From Aquimarina rhabdastrellae (GTDB lineage Bacteria; Bacteroidota; Bacteroidia; Flavobacteriales; Flavobacteriaceae), in the NCBI GenBank assembly GCA_947387485.1, contig CANDNT010000020.1:1-64000 (forward strand): a stretch of 64,000 nt of DNA. The letters are read 5' to 3'. A program made the translations under genes and the position numbers. Shown piece by piece: positions 57,077-64,000 of this stretch. The notes beneath the pieces were generated by a model that saw only the letters and a list, made by a program, of their open reading frames with translations, ran no database searches and was not told the DNA's origin. Position 1 is the stretch's first letter; each line of letters opens with the position of its first letter.

Positions 57077-57682
57077 ATGAAGAAAACATCATTCCCACTA
57101 AGTTTATTTGCTATACTAGGTATGGCTTTTATCACATCATGTTCTAGTGATTTAGATCTTAATGAGCCTGTTCAATTAGACAAATCTATAGAAGTCACGG
57201 AGCACAGCAAAAACTCTCAAAACAACACTTTTGAATTCGATGGTAAACAGTACGATGCTAACGTAATGGTTATTCAACAAAGAAGTTCTATTTTTGGAGA
57301 TATTACCTCAACAATTAGTTTTGGTAACACTCATTCTTTCTATTCTACAGGAGCTACCTCCTTAAGTGAATTATCACTTACGACTTCTGAAATTGGTCCA
57401 AATTTAAATGAACTATCAGGAACAGAAATTACTAATTTTGAGCATTATCGTTTCTTAAGAGATGCAAACATTGGATTTTTGCAAGTTTTTAATGGTGTAT
57501 CAGAAATCACTAGTAGTCCAGGAGATCAATTTGAAACTCTTAGAGCTTCTGATCTTTCTCTTAAAGTTAGAGAAATTGACACTAATGCCAAAACTATAAA
57601 AGTAGAATTCACTGTAACAAGAGTTGATGGTGAAGTTTTAATTGGTAATTATACAGGAGCATATAATCTATCTGCTTTTTAA
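57077..57682 (+). CDS. Surface lipoprotein, family member 1
   Basis: 201 residues. Lipoprotein signal (LFAILGMAFITSC, Cys22) followed by SSD-L-D-L, a possible surface-export signal of Bacteroidota lipoproteins. The mature domain is all-strand with a GNT-x-x-F motif and ends VREIDTNAKTIKVEFTVTR...GNYTGAY. The same pattern ends the gene at 63561-64000, so the two are relatives. Function unknown. Confidence 0.8.
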   Translation: MKKTSFPLSLFAILGMAFITSCSSDLDLNEPVQLDKSIEVTEHSKNSQNNTFEFDGKQYDANVMVIQQRSSIFGDITSTISFGNTHSFYSTGATSLSELSLTTSEIGPNLNELSGTEITNFEHYRFLRDANIGFLQVFNGVSEITSSPGDQFETLRASDLSLKVREIDTNAKTIKVEFTVTRVDGEVLIGNYTGAYNLSAF

Positions 57683-57747
57683 TTTCTATGTCTGTTTTAC
57701 TGGGATAAATGTATCATCGTTGTAAACGGTTTAATTAGGTTTAGGAT

Positions 57748-57787
57748 AAAACAGGGGGTTTAAAATAGATAGACCTCCTGTTTTTTA
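57748..57787 (+). terminator. Terminator after lipoprotein gene
   Basis: AAACAGGGGGTTTA at 57748-57761 pairs with TAGACCTCCTGTTT at 57770-57783 (G-U pairs allowed), followed by a T-run to 57786. Confidence 0.75.
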
Positions 57788-57817
57788 TCGTTTTAATATT
57801 ATACAAATACTAAACCA

Positions 57818-57838
57818 CTCTGCACTAAAAGTGCAGAG
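57818..57838. repeat. Hairpin next to IS200-type remnant
   Basis: CTCTGCACT at 57818-57826 and AGTGCAGAG at 57830-57838 with a 3-nt loop. Just outside the element's end hairpin; may be an insertion target or a second terminator. Confidence 0.5.
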
Positions 57839-57850
57839 GTTTGATCTTAT

Positions 57851-58380
57851 TAGGGACTAAAGTCCCTATACCTCATTCCAATATGAAATTGGAATTATCA
57901 CTATCATCTTTTCTATGGTGCTCCAAATATTCATTGACCATCTTGTCAGTAATATTACCTGTACTCCACACTCCATAACCACTTGCCCAAAAATGCTTCC
58001 CCCAATAACGATAACCCAATTGTCTGAACTCTTGTTGCAACTTCCGTGATGTCCTTCCTTTCAATTGCTTTACTATATAACTAACACTCAACTTAGGAGC
58101 ATATTCTATGTGCATATGAACGTGGTCAGAACTTACAACTCCTTTCAATATATCAATATCCTCAGCTTCTCATATTTGGATCAGCAACTCTCTACATCGA
58201 AATTGAACATCTCCTTTCAAAACTTTTTAACGATACTTGCTGCACCAAACTATATGACAGCTCAAACGACTTGTGGTATGAGAACCTTTTCTTATATACG
58301 AATTCATCATACCGAAAATATAGATTTTTTCGCATTACTAAAGTGCTGCAATGAATTTGCAGGGTTTTCACCCTAATTTG
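57851..58380 (-). mobile_element. Decayed IS200/IS605-type insertion sequence
   Basis: About 530 bp. One end has the hairpin TAGGGACT-AA-AGTCCCTA (57851-57868); the other has CTGCAA/TTGCAG (58346-58362) and AGGGT/ACCCT (58361-58374). It carries a single Y1-transposase gene with two internal stops, so it cannot move by itself. No tnpB. Exact ends cannot be fixed without other copies. Confidence 0.65.
57873..58295 (-). pseudogene. tnpA: Y1 (HUH) transposase, degenerate
   Basis: 141 codons in one frame, matching the usual IS200 TnpA length. It begins at ATA where ATG is expected (58293-58295), reads RKGSHTTSRLSCHIVWCSKYR, a stop, KVLKGDVQ...LLIQI, another stop, then the HUH motif SSDHVHMHIEYAP and the catalytic tyrosine region VNEYLEHH. 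Lost start and two nonsense codons: inactive. Confidence 0.85.
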
Positions 58381-58524
58381 AGACCAACAAATACTATTTG
58401 TTATAAACAAAATCTTATTGATTTTTTCATTATTTTCTACAATAAGTAACCACTCCTAAATCCCACATTAACAACCAATTAATCCTTAACATATTAATTA
58501 TAACTAAAGTGATGATTATTTAAT

Positions 58525-58560
58525 ATAAAAAAAAGCCATACATACTTGTATGACTTTTAA
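58525..58560 (-). terminator. Terminator after CHU_C-type gene
   Basis: AGCCATAC at 58534-58541 pairs with GTATGACT at 58548-58555 (one wobble); in the minus direction an eight-base T-run follows. Confidence 0.75.
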
Positions 58561-58592
58561 AAAACACTTTGGCATTATTATAATGCCTCTAT

Positions 58593-61500
58593 CTATCGCT
58601 TAAGTGTAAAATGACCTTTAATGGTTTGTCCGTTGATACGTTCTACTTTAAACCAATAATCTGTAGCAGGCATTTGTTTGCCGTTATAAGTTCCATCCCA
58701 ACCAATATCTCCTTGTGTGAAATTAGTCAGTAATTTTCCGTAACGATCAAAGATGTATATTCTATTTTCAGGTTCTCTATCAGGGTTAAGAATTTGCCAC
58801 ACTTCATTAAATCCATCTCCATTAGGTGTAAAGAATAGCGGATAACCCAAGACATAGAATTCTTTAGATAAAATTACACATTGTCCTTTATCTCTAACAA
58901 AAGCAGTATAATCTCCTGGTTCTACATTGGTAAATACATTGCTTTCCTGAAATGAGGAACCATCTATAGAGTATTCAAAATCCCCATCACCTGCTGCTAT
59001 AACTTTGATATTGTTTTGTGATGCAGGTTTAAAATCCACTACAATCACATCTATGGACTGAGGTACAATAGATGCAGTTACCATAAACGTTTTGGTTGTT
59101 GTACAGTTTATAGCATTGTAATTTGCGGTTACAGTTACACTATATTCTCCTGGAGTTGTGATATCAATACTTTCTGTAGTTTCGCCAGTAGACCATTCAT
59201 AGTCATCATATCCAGCATCGGCAGTAACGGTTAAAGTTTCTCCAGGACAAATAAACACCTCATCTGCGATAGTTAATACTGGAGATTCTCTTTTTAGGAT
59301 ATTAAACGACGTGGTTTGATAACAAATAGTGTTACCTATATTCTCTATACGTGCAAAAACTGTAGTACTGGTTTCTGATGTTTCTTGATTTAAGTCTAAT
59401 TCATTTGTTCTAGCATCTGCATCTGCTTGTGAGGTATAAAAACTGATATCAAATAAAGCCGCATCTTGTGTTCCTAAAATCTCTGGGAAACTAAAACTTA
59501 AATCATAGTTAATAATATTTGCATTAGCATCGCATAATTCTAAATCAGTCACTATTCCTGCTGTAGGAATTTCAAACACATTTAAAATAAAACTATCGGT
59601 AGCAAAACACGCTGTATTGGTATTGCTTTCTATACGAATAAAGATTTCTTCTCCATCTTGTTGACTCGTATAGTTCTCTGGAGCAGCGATAGCATTGGTA
59701 TTATTCATAGCATCATCACTTGAAGTATGATAAGTTATAGTCACCGCTGTAGCGGATTGATTACCTAATATGTCATCATTATTTTCTATTAAATCAAAAG
59801 CAGCTACTCCCATAGTTCCGCAATTATCCAATGCTAAAGAAGTCGAAGCAATTATTGGAGTAGGAGAAACTGTTAAATTAAAAGAAGATTGATTAAAACA
59901 ATCAACATCATTGATAGGGTATATTCTTACAAAGATTTGTTCTTGAGCTTGTGTGTTTTGATAATCAGAAGGTAGTGCGTTAGCATTATTATCTAAATCA
60001 GTTTGAGAAGCAAAATATAAAACTTGGTAAACTGTAGGGTCTTGACCATCTAATGCTTCACTATCTTTAGAAGATAGATCAAAAGTAACAGTACCATCAT
60101 TGTTGTCATCACAAAGAATAACATCGGTCAAAGTACCTATAGAAGGACTATTATTAACAATCAACGTTAGCGTGGTATTGATATAGCAATCAGTATTTAA
60201 ATTATTTTCAATGCGGTAAACAATTTGTTCCCTGTTGTTTGTAGTAGAAAAAGCATCAGGAAGTGGATTTTGATCAGCATCAGCATCATTTTCATTAGCA
60301 TGGTAAGTGACAGTAAAATCAGCAGGATTTTGAGAACCTAGAATTTCAAGAACATAATCAGAAAGATCGATAGTTACAGTATTATTAACAGTAGGATCTT
60401 TACACACAATAACATCTTGAGGATTTACTGAAAAAGGAGAGTAACTAACACCAATCATGAACGAAGTTTGTTCAACGCAGTTAGGATTAGAAGTATTCTC
60501 AATTTTAGCAAATATTTGCTGTTGTGGTTGCGTATTTTGATATATAGCAGGCAATGAGTTAGTGTTGTTATCTAGGTCATTTTGCGAAGCAAAGAGCGTT
60601 ACCGAAAAAACATTAGGATCTTGCCCATTCAAAATATCACTAATGGTAGTTGTAAAATCAAAAGATTCCACCCCATCATTAGTATTATCATCACAAACTA
60701 TAATATCGTTAGGTGTGGTAACTGTAGGCGCTTGGGAAACAATAAGATTAAAACTAGTGGTATCAAACTGAGTAGGATCACTAATAGCCTCTAATCGTAC
60801 AAAGATAGGAAGTGGCATGGAAGTATCAGTATATGGATAAGGCGATGTTAAAGGATTAACATTATTATCAGCATTGTCCTGAGATAAATGATAAGAGATA
60901 TTAAAATCAGCAGGATTTTGTCCATCAAGAACTTCATCATTCTTAGAATCCAGATCAAAAGTAGCAGTATTAGGCGTTAAGCTACAGATGGAAAAATCAG
61001 AAACATTACTTATGGAAGTTCCTTGAGTAACTTCTAATAAGAACGTAGTTATAGCATAACATTCTACATTATTACTATTGGAAATTCTAGCATAAATAGT
61101 CTGAGGATTTGATATATTCGTATATAAATTTGGTAAAGAATTCGTCGCATTATCTGCATCATCTTGAGTTATATAGTAACTTACATTAAACTCTGTTGCT
61201 GATTGAGTTCCTAAAATTTCATTATTTTTTGTCATCAAATCAAATTCAGCAATCCCATCAAAAGGATTTTCCTCTAATATATAATTTGTAACAGTATTAC
61301 TTTGAGGGGCTTCATATATCTCAATTTCAATTTCTTCTTCTATAGTTCGTCCACCTGATGTGATTGAAGCTATTACAGTATATACACCAGAGTTTTGGTA
61401 TATGTGAGTTGGTGCTATTTCTGTAGATATCATTCCATCACCAAAATCCCATGATATAGCATCAATAGTTACCATTGAATTAGCCATAAATTGAGTTTCT

Positions 61501-62666
61501 TCACCTAAACAAAAATTTTCAGCATCCAAAATACTTACGAAAAATGATTGAATATAATTTGGTAATCCTAAAGTTGACTTCCCTGGAGCTAAGTTTATTC
61601 CTTGGCAGTCATACTCTGGGTTTGATGTATTAGAATGTCTTATAACTCCTAAATAATCATATCCAGAAAACCCAATAGTATGAGCCACATATATATTACC
61701 ATCTGGTGCTAATTGCAAAGCTCCCATTACAGGATTATTTGTGCATGTAGTCACGCTTATTATTTCTTGTTGAGAATTTTCTATCATTACAGCATCTGCT
61801 AAAGACACATTATATTGATACATAGATGAGACCTCATCTGTAACATTTGCAATTGTTATATATAGATATCTTCCATTAGGTGAAAATTCAATACCATAAG
61901 GTGTATCTTCTGGAGGTGCAGGAAGAGAAATTCGAATATTATTAGTTAATCTACCTGAGCTTATATCAAAATCAAAAATTTCTAAAGTCTCACTAATCGC
62001 TGCTGCTATTTTTTTACCATTTGGTGAAATTTTTAAATATCCAACTTCATCTCTCGAGTTATACGAAGCTCCTATCGAACTAACAACAGGAGTTGTACTA
62101 ATCCCTGCGTTGGTCACCAAATAACTTTTAAAAACATTATTTTCTCTTTCATGTGCTACAATCCAATAATCAATTCCATTAGCATGACCTACAGCTGTTA
62201 ATTTTTCTGTAGAAGACTCTTGTAGTAAAATGTTTTTTTCGACAATAGAACCTAAACCTCCATTTGAACTCATATCTAAAAGAGTATATCTTAAACCTCT
62301 GTCTGCACCACTTATAGCATCTGTCGTTAACAAATAATACAAATCATTATTTTCTGGATACGGCACACCTATTGAAGACTGAGTACTTGAAAAGTTTCCA
62401 AATAAATTTGAGCCATCTTGGATAACTCTATGTCGTTTATTCCAAACAGTTCGTCCATCTGAATAGAATAATAAATTACCATCCTTATCTGAAATTGTAC
62501 AGACACCTTCAATAGTCTGTAAGGCTCCATCATTCACAACTTGAGGGATACCATTATCAAATGTTATTCCTCCATTTATTCCAAAATACCAATTATTAGC
62601 CTCTCCTTGAGAGAACACATTACTTGAATAAATTAATATTAATAAATAGACTATATTCTTATACAT
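58593..62666 (-). CDS. T9SS type B (gliding-motility CHU_C) surface protein with seven repeats
   Basis: 1357 residues. Signal peptide; residues ~20-375 look like a propeller-type domain frequent in Bacteroidota (NNWYFGINGGITF, RDEVGYLKISPNGKKIA, GIEFSPNGRYLYI); a PKD domain near 395-450 (ISWDFGDG...APTHIYQNSGVYTV); seven ~95-residue repeats between ~465 and 1120, each with FDL, a G-x-Q/D-x-A/P core, YxxxxDADN-like and YARI-like strands; an Ig-like region (FICPGETLTVTADAGYDDYEWSTGE); and a C-terminal type B sorting domain (PLFFTPNGDGFNEVWQI, IYIFDRYGKLL, WDGTYNGKQMPATDYWF). Secreted by T9SS and kept at the surface or released. Not part of the cassette. Confidence 0.92.
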   Translation of the reverse strand: MYKNIVYLLILIYSSNVFSQGEANNWYFGINGGITFDNGIPQVVNDGALQTIEGVCTISDKDGNLLFYSDGRTVWNKRHRVIQDGSNLFGNFSSTQSSIGVPYPENNDLYYLLTTDAISGADRGLRYTLLDMSSNGGLGSIVEKNILLQESSTEKLTAVGHANGIDYWIVAHERENNVFKSYLVTNAGISTTPVVSSIGASYNSRDEVGYLKISPNGKKIAAAISETLEIFDFDISSGRLTNNIRISLPAPPEDTPYGIEFSPNGRYLYITIANVTDEVSSMYQYNVSLADAVMIENSQQEIISVTTCTNNPVMGALQLAPDGNIYVAHTIGFSGYDYLGVIRHSNTSNPEYDCQGINLAPGKSTLGLPNYIQSFFVSILDAENFCLGEETQFMANSMVTIDAISWDFGDGMISTEIAPTHIYQNSGVYTVIASITSGGRTIEEEIEIEIYEAPQSNTVTNYILEENPFDGIAEFDLMTKNNEILGTQSATEFNVSYYITQDDADNATNSLPNLYTNISNPQTIYARISNSNNVECYAITTFLLEVTQGTSISNVSDFSICSLTPNTATFDLDSKNDEVLDGQNPADFNISYHLSQDNADNNVNPLTSPYPYTDTSMPLPIFVRLEAISDPTQFDTTSFNLIVSQAPTVTTPNDIIVCDDNTNDGVESFDFTTTISDILNGQDPNVFSVTLFASQNDLDNNTNSLPAIYQNTQPQQQIFAKIENTSNPNCVEQTSFMIGVSYSPFSVNPQDVIVCKDPTVNNTVTIDLSDYVLEILGSQNPADFTVTYHANENDADADQNPLPDAFSTTNNREQIVYRIENNLNTDCYINTTLTLIVNNSPSIGTLTDVILCDDNNDGTVTFDLSSKDSEALDGQDPTVYQVLYFASQTDLDNNANALPSDYQNTQAQEQIFVRIYPINDVDCFNQSSFNLTVSPTPIIASTSLALDNCGTMGVAAFDLIENNDDILGNQSATAVTITYHTSSDDAMNNTNAIAAPENYTSQQDGEEIFIRIESNTNTACFATDSFILNVFEIPTAGIVTDLELCDANANIINYDLSFSFPEILGTQDAALFDISFYTSQADADARTNELDLNQETSETSTTVFARIENIGNTICYQTTSFNILKRESPVLTIADEVFICPGETLTVTADAGYDDYEWSTGETTESIDITTPGEYSVTVTANYNAINCTTTKTFMVTASIVPQSIDVIVVDFKPASQNNIKVIAAGDGDFEYSIDGSSFQESNVFTNVEPGDYTAFVRDKGQCVILSKEFYVLGYPLFFTPNGDGFNEVWQILNPDREPENRIYIFDRYGKLLTNFTQGDIGWDGTYNGKQMPATDYWFKVERINGQTIKGHFTLKR

Positions 62667-62772
62667 TGGGGGATATTTATCTTTTTAATTAGAAAACTGT
62701 AATTAATAGTATCTTTTATATTTATATCAGGAATTCCATCCTCTTCAAAAATGATCATTAATACAGTTTTAT

Positions 62773-63393
62773 CTATGTGACATTTATATCTATAATATTT
62801 ATTCTACGCTGAATTCTATTTTCTTTTTCAAGCTTAATTAATGCCTTATTTATAGACTGTCTAGAGTATTGTAAATCTTCTGCTATTTCTGTAGTAGAGT
62901 ATGGAATTTCTTGTGTATTTAATACGGATGCTTTCGTTTCTAAATAATTCCATAAATGTTCACTTAAAGTAGCGTTCAAATGAAATCCTAATTTATCAAG
63001 AGTAATCTTATATTCTTTTTGATAACAGTCAAAAACATGACTTCTAAAAGCTGGATATCTTAAAAAAAAATCAGATACGTGTTGATTAGACAAAATGAGG
63101 AAATCTGTTGATTTTAAAATATTATAATAAAATGTATTAACGTGTTTCGATATTGTTGAAATAGCATTTAACATTCTAAAATCCGAACCATTGTGATAAG
63201 AAAGAAACATGTTCTTATCATCTTTATTTAAGTATACTTTTACAAGTCCACTTAACATAAAATAATTCTGATTTAGTCGTTTTTTATTTTTAAAAATAGT
63301 TTTTCCTTCTTCATAGGAAATAAAGTCTCCTACTGTATTTATTTCTTGAATTAATTCTTTAGGAAATAAAAGAGGAAAATATGAGTTTTTCAT
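62773..63393 (-). CDS. Crp/Fnr-family transcriptional regulator
   Basis: 206 residues from the ATG at 63391-63393. The open frame starts 27 codons earlier, but this start lines up with the close relative at 8986-9597 (MKNSYFPLLFPKELI versus MPTYFPPLFPDELI). Beta-roll (NYFMLSGLVKVYLNKDDK), FDCYQKEY linker, C-terminal winged helix (TTEIAEDLQYSRQSINKALIKLEKE). Ligand unknown. Between the CHU_C-type gene (106 nt) and a lipoprotein gene, both on the same strand; may control either. Confidence 0.85.
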   Translation of the reverse strand: MKNSYFPLLFPKELIQEINTVGDFISYEEGKTIFKNKKRLNQNYFMLSGLVKVYLNKDDKNMFLSYHNGSDFRMLNAISTISKHVNTFYYNILKSTDFLILSNQHVSDFFLRYPAFRSHVFDCYQKEYKITLDKLGFHLNATLSEHLWNYLETKASVLNTQEIPYSTTEIAEDLQYSRQSINKALIKLEKENRIQRRINIIDINVT

Positions 63394-63560
63394 TGTTAAA
63401 CTTTTGAATAAAAAAGAACAACTTTGTAATAGACTTGATTTATAATTAACACCTATATTACTATACAATATCATAGAGAGTTATTTAAATATTAGTTATA
63501 TAGGTGTTATGTATTTATAAATTGATTCAAATTCCAGTTTGGATCTGAAAAAGGTTATTA

Positions 63561-64000
63561 TTATTCTACTTCTGTTTCTTCATAAGAACCAGAATAATTC
63601 CCTTCAATAGTTTCTCCTTCTGTAGTTGTTAATGAAAACTCTACTGAAATTTCTTTATTAACTGTATCTACTGTTTTAATTGAAAAGTGAAGACTTTGTG
63701 CTAATTTATCAGCTGTATTAGAATTTAGGATAAGGTCACCATTGTATACTTGTAACGGAGCTACTTCTGCATCTAATAATACTTCATAATAATTTACATC
63801 ATTTACATTATTGTATTCTAATGTTTGTAATTGATCTCCATCAAAACCAAATACAACTTGATTTAATTTATCATCTCCTGTTAAGAAAAAAGGACTTGTA
63901 TTACCGAAACCAAGTAATATAGTATTATCTCTTCTATTAAATTGAGCATGAACTATCTTAATTTCAAAATCTTGATCTAAATACGAAAAATCATTTGTAA
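63561..64000 (-). CDS. Surface lipoprotein family member 2, N-terminus beyond window
   Basis: 146 codons open to the window end, stop at 63561-63563. Reads TNDFSYLDQDFEIKIVHAQF...LLGFGNTSPFFLTGD and ends HFSIKTVDTVNKEISVEFSLTT...GNYSGSYEETEVE. GNT-x-x-F and the closing strand pair match the lipoprotein at 57077-57682. The signal peptide is not in view, so lipoprotein status is by analogy. Confidence 0.75.
   Translation of the reverse strand, partial: TNDFSYLDQDFEIKIVHAQFNRRDNTILLGFGNTSPFFLTGDDKLNQVVFGFDGDQLQTLEYNNVNDVNYYEVLLDAEVAPLQVYNGDLILNSNTADKLAQSLHFSIKTVDTVNKEISVEFSLTTTEGETIEGNYSGSYEETEVE

Noticed and set aside
57818..57895. Cluster of short inverted repeats as a CRISPR array
   Set aside because: Three different hairpins, no repeated unit with spacers; they fit terminator and IS200-type end structures.
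58192..58410. Separate 72-codon gene next to the transposase
   Set aside because: It is another frame over the front of the decayed tnpA, whose true frame reads RKGSHT...HIVWCSKYR.

Overview
The window is AT-rich DNA (roughly one third G+C by eye) from a gliding-type marine member of the Bacteroidota, most likely Flavobacteriaceae. The evidence is type IX secretion (T9SS) sorting domains of type A (three giant proteins) and type B (the gliding-motility CHU_C type), a LytTR two-component pair, a quinol NO reductase with a RIC repair protein, a TonB-receptor-like outer membrane protein, and weak Shine-Dalgarno signals. I cannot name genus or species from the sequence alone.

The dominant content is a three-gene surface-protein cassette present three times on the minus strand: a ~370-residue secreted fibre-like protein with a tail-fibre-type C-terminus, a ~205-residue secreted protein with no recognised family, and a ~2970-residue LamG/Ig-like giant with a T9SS sorting domain. 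Copy A is 1-7722 (giant cut by the window start), copy B is 22248-33235 (with an extra fibre gene at 33561-34631), and copy C is 45624-56504. The copies share gene order, 10-12 nt spacing between genes 2 and 3, a ~180-nt leader with two hairpins between genes 1 and 2, and partly the promoter motif and terminators. Crp/Fnr-type regulators lie nearby: an intact pair divergent from copy A, a decayed one upstream of B, and one at 62773-63393.

Between the copies: 8.3-12.6 kb holds two Crp/Fnr regulators, a metallophosphoesterase and a LytS/LytTR two-component system. 12.6-17.9 kb is a nitric-oxide defence block (SAM methyltransferase, group III truncated haemoglobin, quinol NO reductase, RIC di-iron repair protein, Rrf2/NsrR-like sensor, SRPBCC protein). 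17.9-22.0 kb is a run of small unknown genes and lipoproteins ending in an outer-membrane-protein gene broken by one in-frame TGA.

34.6-37.8 kb is a regulatory region with an N-terminally decayed Crp-like gene and a membrane-bound AraC-type regulator flanked by two near-identical 26-bp palindromes. 37.8-44.6 kb is a tightly packed envelope operon (GT2 glycosyltransferase, ArnT-like glycosyltransferase, TonB-receptor-like barrel, lipoprotein, YceI, RteC-like), followed by an HD hydrolase.

57-64 kb has two related surface lipoproteins (the second cut by the window end), a decayed IS200-type element, a 1357-residue T9SS type B protein with seven ~95-residue repeats, and the third intact Crp/Fnr regulator. 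No tRNA, rRNA or CRISPR array was seen. The best candidate for an undescribed system is the triplicated fibre/small protein/giant cassette with its conserved RNA leader.
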